Assembly: GCA_028564925.1 (NCBI GenBank)
Contig: CM053031.1
Span: 164,568,226 to 164,632,225, forward strand
Source of the DNA: Lithobates sylvaticus
Taxonomy: Eukaryota; Chordata; Amphibia; Anura; Ranidae
DNA: 64,000 nt
Direction of reading: 5' to 3'
Below the pieces are notes generated by a model, which was not told the origin of the DNA, did no database searches, and worked only from the letters and a program-made list of their open reading frames with translations. Positions 8,524 to 20,265 of the stretch are shown here, piece by piece; position 1 is the stretch's first letter; the number at the start of each line of letters is the position of its first letter. Made by a program: the position numbers and the translations under genes.

Positions 8524-9899
8524 TGTCATGAAGATCCTGCCAGAAACCTGAACCCTGGCCCACAGGCGCCACTGCGCATGCACATGCACGCCGGGGCGTG
8601 TGCACGTGTGCGGCCTCACACGGGCGCGTGCACAGGGAGACAGGTACGCGCTCTGGTTGGCGCCAGGTAGCCTATTTAAACCTGGCCTGAGCAGACGGTC
8701 CCCGCTGTCTGCTCTACAGCGTTGTGGTGTATGTAACCTGATCCTGATACCTCTGTCCTGTTTTACCCGGCTTACCTGTGACTATCCAGCTATCTGCCTG
8801 TACCCGACCTTGGCTTGTTGTGACCATTCTTCTGCCTCATCCCCTTGTACTTTGATGCCAGCCTGATTCCTGACCCGACCTATTCTGATGAACCTGATCA
8901 CCTGTATTGCTCCAGTCCGGTCTAAAGTTCTGTTCCCTGTGATGAACCTGATCACCTGTATTGCTCCAGTCCGTTCTGAGGTTCTGTTTCCTGTGCCAAA
9001 CCTGATCACATGTATTGATCCAGTCTGTTCCAAGGTCCTGCTTCCTGTTGGCTTGCTTACCTGTCCAGTTCCGGCCTGCTCTGCTATCCAGTCTGCTAAG
9101 CTGTCCATCCAGACCCAGCCTGCTCTGCTATCCAGTCTGCTAAGCTGTCTATCCAGACCCAGCCTGCTCTGCTATCCTGTTTGCTTGCTGAACCAGCTTA
9201 CCTGTCCAGTTCCGGCCTGCTCTGCTATCCAGTCTGCTAAGCTGTCCATCCAGACGCAGCCTGCTCTGCTATCCAGTCTGCTAAGCTGTCCATCCAGACC
9301 CAGCCTGCTCTGCTATCCAGTCTGCTAGGCTGTCTATCCAGACCTAGCCTGCTCTGCTATCCGGTTTGCTTGCTGAACCAGCTTACCTGTCCAGTTCCGG
9401 CCTGCTCTGCTATCCAGTCTGCTAAGCTGTCCATCCAGACCCAGCATGCTCTGCTATCCAGTCTGCTAAGCTGTCTATCCAGACCCAGCCTGCTCTGCTA
9501 TCCTGTTTGCTTGCTGAACCAGCTTACCTGTCCAGTTCCGGCCTGCTCTGCTATCCAGTCTGCTAAGCTGTCCATCCAGACCCAGCCTGCTCTGCTATCC
9601 AGTCTGCTAAGCTGTCTATCCAGACCCAGCCTGCTCTGCTATCCTGTTTGCTTGCTCTGCTATCCTACCTGCTAGACCGAACCAGCTCACCTGTCCAGAT
9701 CCGGTCTACTCTGCTATCCAGATCACCCACCTCGTCCGCTGAGTTGACCTTGTCACTCCACCGGTCTGTTGATCCTGCCAGGCACCCGTGCTCCTCCTCA
9801 CTCCTGGGTCTCCTGTCATCCTACCAGGGAACCAGGAGTGGGAGATGCAAGGGAGGTCGCTCTCTGCAATATCGGGCTCGCACCACCAGGTACGTGACA
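8524..9899 (+). repeat. 5' LTR of chromovirus A, with internal minisatellite
   Basis: A 1376-bp LTR. TATTTAAA near 8671 is a TATA candidate. From about 9060 to 9670 it carries tandem units of about 44-46 bp (GTCCATCCAGACCCAGCCTG, TGCTCTGCTATCC and relatives) in higher-order blocks that include the phrase TTGCTTGCTGAACCAGC. ORFs across the array are repeat artefacts. Confidence 0.88.
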
Positions 9900-9942
9900 G
9901 TAGCAGACAGCCATGTCTTAGCCCGAGCAGGGAGCCTCCGCC

Positions 9943-10950
9943 ATGGAGGGGCTATGCCAACACCTGGCGGGTCTGACCGAGGCGGTTAAGAACCTACAAC
10001 AAGGGTACACCCAGCTGGAAGAACGGGTACTGGTCTTGTCCAGTCCTACTAGTACCCAAGGGACTTCATACCCAGCAACACCCCCAATGGGGGCTGCACC
10101 TGCCCCAACTGTAGTGATGCTACCACCCGAACCTAAGGTCCCCACTCCGGAGAAGTTCTCAGGTACCCGTAGCAGTTTCAGGACTTTTCGCAACTCTTGT
10201 GAACTTCATTTTGCCCTACAGCCAAGGACCTTCTCCTTAGAGGCCACTAAAGTGGGCTTCGTGGTAGCCCTACTGACCGGGGACCCCCAAATCTGGGCCC
10301 ACCGCCTCTTAGAACAAAAAGACGCAGCACTGACCAGTCTTACCGACTTCTTTGACGCCATGGCGCAATTATATGAGGACCCCCAGCTCTCAACAACCGC
10401 AGAAGCCGCCTTACGCTCTCTCCAGCAGGGTCGGCGACCGGCAGAGGACTATGTGGCCGAGTTCAGGCGATGGGGCGCCGACACTGACTGGAACGACGCT
10501 GCCCTTCGTCACCAGTTCCGCATGGGCCTCTCGGATGCGCTCAAGGATGAGCTTGCCAGGGTAGGGGTTCCCAAGACTTTGAACTCTCTAATTGACTTGG
10601 CTATCCAGATCGATCGGCGCCTACGGGAGCGTAGGGCCGAGCGAACCATGGAGTCCCCAAGACCAACCTGGATGCTCCCCAGGGCCCCAAGTCACTTCCG
10701 CCCTTCTTCCACTGCCCGGCCTGTACCTACCCCCACTGCATCTGAGCCCATGCATTTGGGACTCCTGCGGCCTTCTCTCACCCCAGCCGAACGCCAGCGA
10801 CGCCGCGGCAACAATTTATGTCTTTTTTGCGGGGAGCAGGGTCATTACGTCAGGAATTGCCCTGCTAAACTCCGTAAGTTCCCGACGGTGCTATCCAGTT
10901 ATGTTGATCCAGTGACCGGGGTCTCGTCTCATCTTGCCCTCTATGTTTCC
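9943..10950 (+). CDS. gag: Gag region of chromovirus A (RTL/PEG10-like)
   Basis: The region begins with ATG 9943, about 45 bp past the LTR. The capsid-like segment has the hallmarks of sushi/RTL Gag: PTPEKFSGTRSSFRTFRNSC, KVGFVVALLTGDPQIWA, LRSLQQGRRPAEDYVAEFRR, LIDLAIQIDRRLRERRAER. A CCHC knuckle (CLFCGEQGHYVRNC) sits near residue 295. In the element Gag would form the particle and bind RNA. Mammalian PEG10 and RTL genes descend from relatives of this protein. The length of about 337 aa is normal for the clade. Confidence 0.9.
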
Positions 10951-10956
10951 TTTTAG

Positions 10957-13900
10957 CTCCCAGGAAGGACCCTGCGGACCACCGCCATCATTGACTCTGG
11001 GGCCTGTAGTTGCTTTATGGACTCTGATTTCGCTGCCCGGCACCAGGTTCCCCTTCTTCCAAGGGCACAGGGACTATCCGTCCATCTGGCTGACGGTTCC
11101 ATCATCAAATCAGGCCCGGTGACCCAAGAGACTGCCCCACTACCTACGATCATCTCTGGATCACACCAGGAACTTTTGCGGTTAGACATAATCTCCTCTC
11201 CTCTGTTCCCAGTAATTTTGGGCATCCCCTGGTTGCAGGCACACAATCCGGCCATCAATTGGGCCACAGGGGAAGTGTCCTTTTCCTCTCTCTACTGCCA
11301 GAGGTCCTGTGGCTCTTCGGTTCCTGTGAAACCCTCTGCCCTGCTCTGCCTGGATGCCGAGACCGGCTTATGCCAGTCCATCCCAGAGGCCTACCATGCC
11401 TACCTGGATGTGTTCAGTAAACAGGGGGCAGATGTGTTACCACCCCACAGGCCTTATGACTGCCCCATTGAGCTTCTCCCCGGGGCCAAGATTCCCTTCG
11501 GTAGGGTTTTTCCACTAACAGAGGTGGAGCAGGGGAAGCTCAAGGACTATATCAATGAAAACCTGAGAAAAGGATTCATCCGCCCTTCCACATCCCCAGC
11601 AGGTGCAGGGATATTTTTTGTGGAGAAGAAGGACCATTCCCTTAGACCCTGCGTGGACTACCGTGCCTTAAACAATGTTACCATTAAAAATCGCTACCCT
11701 CTCCCCTTGGTCCCAGAACTGTTCCAGAGGCTTGGCACGGCCTCCATTTTCTCCAAGTTGGACCTCAGAGGAGCATACAACTTGGTCCGTATCAAGGATG
11801 GGGACGAATGGAAGACGGCATTTCGGTCTCGATTTGGGCACTTCGAGTACCTGGTGATGCCCTTTGGACTCTGTAACGCCCCTGCTACCTTTCAGTTCTT
11901 CATTAATGATGTGCTCCGGGACTTTTTAGATGTTTTTGCCGTTGTTTACCTTGATGACATACTAATTTTCTCTTCCTCCCTAGAATCACACCGTGGGCAT
12001 GTCAAGAGTGTACTAGGCCGCCTCCGGCAACATGGCCTCTATGCCAAGGCCGACAAATGCCTCTTCGAAGTGGAGAGCATACCCTTCTTGGGCCTAATCA
12101 TCTCCAGCAGGGGCATCCGGATGGACCCCCAGAAGATAGCAGCCATCCTGGACTGGCCTACTCCTGCAGATAAGAAGGGTATCCAGCGATTTATTGGGTT
12201 CGCCAATTTTTATCGCAAGTTCATCAGAGGATTCTCGGCCATAGTGGCGCCCATCACACGGCTTACCAAACAAGGTACCCGCTTCTACTGGTCCCCTGAA
12301 GCCCAAGGGGTCTTTGAGGCCCTCAAGGGGCTCTTTACCTCCGCTCCTATCCTGAAGCACCCAGACTCTTTCTTACCCTTCGTCCTGGAGGTGGACGCTT
12401 CTGAGATAGCCGTGGGAGCAATCCTATCCCAGAGACAGGGCATCAAGGCTCTGCTTCACCCCATAGCCTTCTTCTCGCGAAAACTGTCCCCGGCCGAGAA
12501 GAACTACGATGTGAGAGATCGGGAATTGCTGGCGATAAAAACCGCCCTCGAGGAGTGGCTCTACCTGCTGGAGGGGGCTACTCACCCAATCCTGATCTTC
12601 ACGGATCACAAGAACCTAGAGTACCTGAAGACTGCCAAGAGCTTGAAACCTAGACAGGCCCGATGGGCCTTATTTTTCTCTCGTTTTACTTTCCACGTGA
12701 CCTATCGTCCGGGTTCCAAAAATGCGAAGCCGGACGCTCTGTCACGTATGTACCACAAATCACAGGATGATTCCCCTCCGGACACGATCCTTGCCCCTGG
12801 AAATTTTCTTCTGCTACAGGAAGATTTGCTTTCCCAGCTCAGGCGGGCCTCCAGTGGCCTCATACCCACTCCTGGACCTGGGTTGCTAGCCAAGGATGGC
12901 CTGCTGTGGCATGAGGATAACATTTTCATTCCCGAGGATCTGCGGGTAACCGTCCTGGAATTGTGCCACGATCATAAACTTGCCGGACACTTCGGTGTCA
13001 CCAAGACCACTGAATTGGTACAGCGTACCTTCTGGTGGCCTCAGCTAAGGGAGGACTGCAGTAAGTTCTTAGATACATGCATTATATGTATACGGAGCAA
13101 GAGTTACAGGACCAAGGCCTGGGGTCTACTCAAGCCTCTACCAGTCCCAGATCGTCCCTGGAAGATGTTGTCCATCGACTTCATCGTGGAACTGCCCCCA
13201 GCAGAGGACCACACCACGATTTTTGTAATAGTCGACCGCCTGTCAAAGATGGCACACTTTGTTCCTATGAAGGGCACCCCTTCTGCTTCAGAAACCGCAC
13301 AGGTGTTCATCCGAGAAGTCATCAGGCTCCACGGGGTACCAGCCAACATAGTTTCCGACTGAGGGGTACAGTTCACCTCTCGGTTCTGGAAGTTGCTCTG
13401 TAAGGCCCTCAATATTGAACTATCATTCTCATCCGCCTATCACCCTCAGTTCAATGGGCAAACCGAGAGGACCAACCAGACCCTGGAACAATATTTACGG
13501 TGCTTCTCCTCCTTCACCCAGGATTGGATCTCCCTGTTACCAGTTGCCGAATTTGCATATAACAATGCCATCCACTCTGCCACCCAACAGACGCCCTTCT
13601 TCGCCAACTATGGCTTCCACCCTTCATTTTTGCCCAATTCTCTCCCTGAATGTACCGTGCCTGCGGTTCAGAAAAAGATTGACTTCTTTGCTTCCAATAA
13701 CCAACTCCTGCAGGACACCATGGCCCGGACCCAGGAACATAATAAAACAGTTTTTGACAGGAAGAGGCGAGGGGAGCTGGTACTGGCACCAGGTGACGCA
13801 GTATGGCTTTCTACTTTAAATTTGAGGATGGCATGTCCCTCGAAGAAACTGGGCCCCAAGTTCTTGGGTCCCTTTCCAGTCAAACGGAAAATAAACGAAG

Positions 13901-14259
13901 TGGCCTATGAGTTGGAACTCCCAGATTCTCTCAGGGTCCACCCGGTTTTCCACGTTTCCCTGCTGAAACCCTCCACTCCCAACCCCTTTCCCAACAGGAG
14001 AACGATACCCCCGGATCCAGTTCTAGTAGATGGCGAAGAGGAGTTCGAAGTGGAAGCCATCCTAAATTTCAGGAGAAGGAGGAATCAGAATCAGTTCCTG
14101 ATAAAATGGAAGGGCTACGGTCCTGAAGAGAACTCCTGGGAGCCCGAGTGCAATATCCATGCTAAGAGTCTAGTTCAAGCCTTTAAGAGAGCCCATCCTG
14201 AGAGGTTTGCCCAGAGGGGCACCTGGAGGTTGCCCCTAGGAGGGGGGGCAATGTCATGA
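10957..14259 (+). pseudogene. pol: Pol region of chromovirus A: PR-RT-RH-IN-chromodomain
   Basis: Protease IIDSGACSCFMD is followed by RT motifs (FSKLDLRGAYNL, VMPFGLCNAPATFQ, VVYLDDILIFSS), RNase H (VLEVDASEIAVGAIL, FTDHKNLEYL), an integrase HHCC region and core (SIDFIVELPP, YHPQFNGQTERTNQ), a tail with VHPVFHVSLLKP and a C-terminal chromodomain (FLIKWKGYGPEENSWEPE). The chromodomain would target heterochromatin in the family. The region is largely open; I treat it as a lightly broken fossil. Confidence 0.9.
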
Positions 14260-15351
14260 AGATCCTGCCAGAAACCTGAACCCTGGCCCACAGGCGCCAC
14301 TGCGCATGCGCGCCGGGGCGCGTGCACAGGGAGAGAGGTGCGCGCTCTGGTTGGCGCCAGGTAGCCTATTTAAACCTGGCCTCAGCAGACGGTCCCCGCT
14401 GTCTGCTCTACAGCGTTGTGGTGTATGTAACCTGATCCTGATACCTCTGTCCTGTTTGACCCGGCTTACCTGTGACTATCCAGCTATCTGCCTGTACCCG
14501 ACCTTGGCTTGTTGTGACCATTCTTCTGCCTCATCCCCTTGTACTTTGATGCCAGCCTGATTCCTGACCCAACCTATTCTGATGAACCTGATCACCTGTA
14601 TTTCTCCAGTCCAGTCTGAAGTTCTGTTCCCTGTGATGAACCTGATCACCTGTATTGCTCCAGTCCGTTCTGAGGTTCTGTTTCCTGTGCCAAACCTGAT
14701 CATCTGTATTGATCCAGTCTGTTCCAAGGTCCTGCTTCCTGTTGGCTTGCTTACCTGTCCAGTTCCAGCCTGCTCTGCTATCCAGTCTGTAAGCTGTCCA
14801 TCCAGACCCAGCCTGCTCTGCTATCCTGTTTGCTTGCTGAACCAGCTTACCTGTCCAGTTCCGGCCTGCTCTGCTATCCAGTCTGCTAAGCTGTCAATCC
14901 AGACCCAGCCTGCTCTGCTATCCTGTTTGCTTGCTGAACCAGCTTACCTGTCCAGTTCCGGCCTGCTCTGCTATCCAGTCTGCTAAGCTGTCCATCCAGA
15001 CCCAGCCTGCTCTGCTATCCAGTCTGCTAAGCTGTCTATCCAGACCCAGCCTGCTCTGCTATCCTGTTTGCTTGCTGAACCAGCTTACCTGTCCAGTTCC
15101 GGCCTGCTCTGCTATCCTACCTGCTAGACCGAACCAGCTCACCTGTCTAGATCCGGTCTACTCTGCTATCCAGATCACCCACCTCGTCCGCTGAGTTGAC
15201 CTTGTCACTCCACCGGTCTGTTGATCCGGCCAGGCACCCGTGCTCCTCCTCACTCCTGGGTCTCCTGTCATCCTACCAGGGAACCAGGAGTGGGAGACGC
15301 AAGGGAGGTCTCTCTCTGCAATATCAGGCTCGCACCACCAGGTACGTGACA
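14252..15351 (+). repeat. 3' LTR of chromovirus A
   Basis: A 1100-bp LTR with the same ends as 8524-9899. It is shorter chiefly because it holds fewer copies of the internal 44-46-bp units (about 14760-15120). Confidence 0.88.
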
Positions 15352-15521
15352 ATGCCGGACGAGAAGACCAGAGCAAGAAGACGCGGATTGGAGGAAGAAG
15401 AAGATGGAAGAAGATGCCGGAAGGAGAAGATGAAGAAACCGAGGGATGAAGAAAGGAAGAAGGAAGAAGACCAGAAGAAAGAAGATGAAAGAAGATTTTA
15501 ATAAAGGAATTGTCAAAGACC
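15352..15521 (+). repeat. Second foldback-arm copy, second piece
   Basis: The arm resumes at ATGCCGGACGAGAAGACCAG, matching 7777 onward, and ends with AATTGTCAAAGACC, which is repeated at 16676. A 1.15-kb sequence separates it from the rest of the arm. Confidence 0.8.
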
Positions 15522-16675
15522 TAGAAAATGGAAAAACTGCGCTTAGTATGGTAGGAATAAACATAAAAAATTATAAAAGCTGCAACTTATTGTGGGATAT
15601 ACACAAAATAGACAATAAAAAAGAAAAGTTGCGCTGATGTGAAAATTACAGTGCATTTAAAACTGAATATCTAATAATCAATATGTTTCATAAATGAAAC
15701 TAAATTAGTGACACTATATAACACCAATTAATAAGTGACATCTAATGATGAAGTGACTTAAACCCAATGTAACTGGCAAGGGGCTAAACCAGAGACCAGA
15801 GCGGAATCCTTAATAGAAAAGTCCCGAATCAAAGTCCATAAATGAAATTGGATCACAAGAATCGCTTCCCATCCAAGATAGCCAGAGTAAAAGAAAGTGG
15901 CTATTTCCAAATTGCACGTAGAGGCAAATACTTAAATTATCCAAATAATATGCTTACCAGAGGATAAGCAAGCATGCGCAATTGGCTTATACCCAGCCTG
16001 GGCCTTTTGATGAAAATTCCAGCTGCCTTGCGTTTATTCAATCACCTCAGAAATATTTGGCTCCATGCATTAGTGGCAAAAAAGGAAAAAATAAAAAACA
16101 TAGCGTAATATTGCTAAAACACTAAATATGCTTTTAAAAAAACAGGAAAATCACTTAAAAGTGAAAAAAATCGTGAAAAAAATATAAATATAAAAAAGAT
16201 TTTTTTGAAAAAATATATATAAAAAATAAAAAATAATAAAAAAGAGAAAAATTAAGACACCCAGTGGTCAATTCAGCGACTTGAAGTGATCAAATGAAAA
16301 AAACACACCTCCACCTTCCAAATAGTAGGCTTACCAGATGGTATTTCAAATATACACCAGTGAATATGGCAAACTGTTATTTGTGACCCAACACCACACA
16401 GCGGGGCTTCTTACCAGATGTACATCAAATATTGCATAATGGATCTCAGATAGGAATGCAGATGGTATGTGCTAGAGATGAGAACGCTAACTGCTCCCAG
16501 TTTAAAACAACGATCGGTCCGTTTTCTCTTTACTGCAGCAACGGGTCAGTGCAGGCAGCTCCCCCTCTGGATCCTCACCGATGGCCCTTTCCACCATACA
16601 ATCACCGCACTACTCCCGATCTGTCACCCCCACCAAGGGCTCCCTGCTGTCTCCTGCCCGATCAGCTCCAACTCC
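15522..16675. mobile_element. 1.15-kb insertion flanked by a 14-bp duplication
   Basis: AATTGTCAAAGACC occurs at 15508-15521 and again at 16676-16689, exactly where the foldback arm is interrupted, so the sequence between behaves as an insertion. It is A/T-rich with runs of A, no ORF above about 120 aa and no recognised domain. Short GCTTACCAGA phrases recur near 15952, 16330 and 16410. A target duplication of this length suits LINE-type target-primed insertion, but I see no poly-A or microsatellite tail. Confidence 0.55.
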
Positions 16676-18645
16676 AATTGTCAAAGACCGTCTCCTGTAA
16701 TTTTTACAATTTTTGTCACTTTTTTGGTGAAATGGTAGGGGTACTTTTGTACCCCCTTACTATTTCACACAGGAGGGGGCCGGGATCTGGGGGGTCCCCT
16801 TGTTAAAGGGGGCTTCCAGGATCCGATAAGCCCCCCGCCCGCAGACCCCCACAACCAATGGCCAGGGTTGTGGGGACGAGGCCCTTGTCCTCATCAACAT
16901 GGGGACAAGGTGCTTTGGGGGGGACCCCAAAGCACCCTCCCAATGTTGAGGGCATGTGGCCTGGTACGGTTCAGGAGGGCCGCTCTCGTCCCCCCTCTTT
17001 TCCTGCGGCCTGCCAGGTTGCGTGCTCGGATAAGGGTGTGGTATGGATTTTGAGGAGGACCCCACGCCATTTATTTATTTTTTTGTCTGGGGTTCCCCTT
17101 AACCACTTCGCATCCCGCCCATAGTCATATGACGCCCACAAGGTGGATCTCCCATCCCCGGTGGGCGTCATATGACGCCCTCCCATCCCCGGCCGCCTAG
17201 GGGGCGCGCGTGCCAGCGGCGTCTCTCGGGGCCCAGTGCGCGTGCCCGGCGGCCGCGATGTCCATCGGGCACCCGTGATTGCCCGTGAAAACAGCGGGAC
17301 CGCGCGGGACCGGGGAGTTGTGTGTTAACACCCAGCTCCACGTCCTGTCAGTGGAGAGGAGACCGATCATGTGATCCCAGTACGGAGGAACACCGATCAG
17401 TCTCCTCCCCTTGTGAGTCCCCTCCCCCCACAGTTAGAATCACTACCTTAGGGAACACATTAACCCCTGCAGCGCCCCCTAGTGTTAACCCCTTCCCTGC
17501 CAGTCACATTTACACAGTAATCACTGCAATTTTATAGCAACGATCGCTGTGTAAATGTGAATGGTCCCAAAAATGTGTCAAAAGTGTCCGAAGTGTCCGC
17601 CGCAATGTCGCAGTCACGAAAAAAAATCGCAGATCGCCGCCCTTACTCGTAAAAAAAAAAAAAATGCAATAAATCTATCCCCTATTTTGTAGACGATATA
17701 ACTTTTGCGCAAACCGATCTATATACGCTTATTGCGATTTTTTTTTACCAAAAATATGTAGAAGAATACGTATCGGTCTAAACTGAGTAAAAAAATAGTT
17801 TTTTTTTTAAAAAATGGGATATTTATTATAGCAAAAAGTAAAAAATATTGTGTTTTTTTTCAAAATTGTCGCTCTTCTTTTGTTTATAGCGCAAAAAATA
17901 AAAACCGCAGAGGTGATCAAATACCACCAAAAGAAAGCTCTATTTGTGGGAAAAAAAGGACGTCAATTTTGTTTGGGTGCAACGTCGCACGACCGCGCAA
18001 TTGTTAGTTAAAGCGACGCAGTGCCGAATCGCAAAAAGTGCTCTGGTAAAGAAGGGGGTAAAATCGCTCGGTGCTGAAGTGGTTAATATCCATAGCAGAC
18101 CTGAAGGGCCTGGTAATTGAATTTGGGGGGACCCCCACGCTTTTTTTTGTTTTGTTTTTTTTATCAATGACTTTCAATGAATGACTGTTCTCTGTGTTAC
18201 GGGAGCCGACAATTCATTAGCCGCGAGTGATTTTAAATCGCTTTTTTCCTGCAAAAATGACACTTTGTGCAGGGACAGTTCTAAGCACAGGAAACATGCG
18301 CCCCTTCACAGGCATACTATAGACACCCCCCAGGTACGAAATTTAAAGGAATATTACACTTTTATTGTTTCACTTTAAGCATTATTAAAATCACTGTTCC
18401 TGAAAAAACGTCTGTTTTTTAAAAAAAATTCTGCATTGATACATGTCCCCTGGGGCAGGACCCAGGTCCCCAAACACTTTTTATGACAATAAAATGCATA
18501 TTAGCCTTTAAAATTAGCACTTTTGATTTTGAACGTTCGCGTCCATTGTAATTAATAGGGTTCTTAAGTTCGCACAAACTTTAGGTCCGTTCGCGGGTTC
18601 TGGTGCGAACCGAACCCGGGGGTGTTCGGCTCATCCCTACTCTGT
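16676..18645 (+). repeat. Foldback right arm out to its terminus
   Basis: The arm continues from TCAAAGACCGTCTCCTG, through the segment with TGGGGACAAGGTGCTTTGGG, is interrupted by a TTAA element (17099-18086), and runs to a terminus GTTCGGCTCATCCCTAC at about 18645. The inverted terminus family recurs at 28431. There is no coding sequence. Confidence 0.7.
17099..18086. mobile_element. TTAA-flanked non-autonomous DNA transposon, about 1 kb
   Basis: It runs TTAACCACTTCGC...GTGCTGAAGTGGTTAA, with TTAA at both ends (17099-17102, 18083-18086) and short inverted ends CCACTTC/GAAGTGG. The 5' part has an inverted pair GTCATATGACGCCC / GGGCGTCATATGAC near 17125-17175. The 3' half is A/T-rich without ORFs. 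TTAA targets are typical of piggyBac and Kolobok elements; I cannot tell which. Confidence 0.8.
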
Positions 18646-18813
18646 AATAAAATTATTTAGAATTTTACTTCAAACTACTCAAAATTGATATTTTTTCGGC
18701 AACTGCTATAATCCACTTTTTCTATTCCTGGTCACCAATTTATAATTCTAACTTGGGATGAGGTGCCATTTATTGTGAGGTCTCTCCAGCCACATTTTCT
18801 CTTATTTTCCTTT
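18646..18813. other. Unassigned spacer
   Basis: A/T-rich sequence between the foldback terminus and the Harbinger end; no gene or repeat recognised. Confidence 0.4.
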
Positions 18814-19429
18814 AGCCTGGGTTCAGACTAGTGCGTTGCGATTTCAGGGCCCTGCGTGACTGCGCAGTGAAACGCCGGCTGTTCTGCGGATTGTACGCGT
18901 TTTCGGTGCGAAGCCGCAGCGAATTCATTAGTAACCCTTCCTGCCTAATTTGAGTTGCTAATTTTGTGCTGACCAAGCTTTTTGGCTGATTGTGCGGCTG
19001 CTTATAAAACCTGGTAGCTCAGTCTACACTTTCTGGTTGTCCAGCAGTCTGTACCTGTGTTGTGTGTGTTTCATTGCAAGATGTGTGCTGCTCTGCCAAT
19101 GATCATGCCGACTGTTGTTGCTGCCACAGCAGCAATCTTGCTGGAAGAAGAAAATCGCAGAAGGATGCGGAGAAGAAGAAGATACTGGGTTCATCCCATC
19201 ATTGCAAATCGAGAAGAAAGAGGCCAGTTCATGATATTGTATGGGCACCTCCGTGGGCATGAAGGGAAAATTTTCAATTTCACCCGCATGTCAATTAGTA
19301 GGTGAGTACCGTTTCTGCCAAACCATACTTAATTTGTAGCCCTAGATGTATAGTGTTTTATATTTCCAAGTCCATCCAGTCTAACCTATGTATGATTATG
19401 TTATGATTATTGTAACTAATAAGCCTTGT

Positions 19430-19448
19430 CCCCCCCCCCCCCCCCCCC
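19430..19448. repeat. Poly-C run (about 19 bases)
   Basis: An uninterrupted run of C in Harbinger intron 1, followed by AAAATATC. Confidence 0.9.
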
Positions 19449-20265
19449 AAAATATCAACTGTACATTATTGCAGCATACAACATTAAGTGCACTAAATTA
19501 TCCTCACCTTGCACCCCCCTCCTGATGTAAGCCAGGTCCTATTTCCTTTTTTTTTTTTTTGGATGTTTTACCCCCCAAATACCTTGGCCCAAAATTGCTA
19601 GTCACAAGTTGCTTTGTGGGTGGTGGTGCTGCCACGCAGCTTTGTTTAGCATTTTTGGCTCATACAATTGTTACTGTTAATTTTAAAGGCCAGTGGCTTC
19701 TTCTTTGTTGAAATGAGGACCCATATGCCTTTTTTTTGTTCCTGTCACTTATTTAGCCATAATTAGATTGGAACTAAGGATGCCTGCCTTGTTACCCTAA
19801 ATAATGTCCTTAACCACTTCAGCCCCGGACCAATTGTCAGCTTAAGGACCAGAGGTCTTTTTTCAATTTCGCACTGCACTACTTTAACTGGTAATTGTGC
19901 GGTCATGCAATTTTGTAACGAAACGAAATTTGCGTCCTTTTCTTCCCACAAATAGAGCTTTCTTTTGATGGTATTTGATTGCCTCTGTGATTTTTTATTT
20001 TTTGCGATATAAACGGAAAAAGAGCGAAAATTTTGAAAAAAAAAGAGATTTTCTACTTTTTGTTATAAGAAAAATCTAATAAACTCAATTTTAGTCAAAC
20101 ATTTGGGCCAAAATGTATTCAGCCACATGTCTTTAGTAAAAAAAAATGCCAATAAGCGTATATTTATTGGTTTGCGCAAAAGTTATAGCGTCTACAAACT
20201 AGAGTACATTTTCTGGAATTTACACCGCTTTTAATTTATGACTGCCTATTTCATTTCTTGAGGTG

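Larger units (their letters stand above)
8524..15351 (+). mobile_element. Sushi-type Ty3/gypsy chromovirus, copy A
   Basis: LTRs lie at 8524-9899 and 14252-15351 and run TGTCATGAAG...GTACGTGACA. The 5-bp target duplication ATGCC lies at 8519-8523 and 15352-15356. A purine tract (AGGAGGGGGGG) precedes the 3' LTR. The gag-pol order is Gag with zinc knuckle, protease, reverse transcriptase, RNase H, integrase and chromodomain, which marks a chromovirus; the Gag and RT match the sushi-ichi clade ancestral to mammalian RTL/PEG10 genes. The LTRs differ in length mainly by copy number of an internal repeat. The element is nearly whole, with roughly one or two breaks; fairly young. Confidence 0.92.

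Noticed and set aside
8888-9675. Cys/Leu/Ser-rich ORFs in the chromovirus A LTR
   Set aside because: They follow the 44-46-bp LTR array and recur in both LTRs; repeat artefacts.
15446-15637. Lys/Arg-rich short ORF
   Set aside because: Purine-rich foldback-arm sequence running into the 1.15-kb insertion; not a gene.
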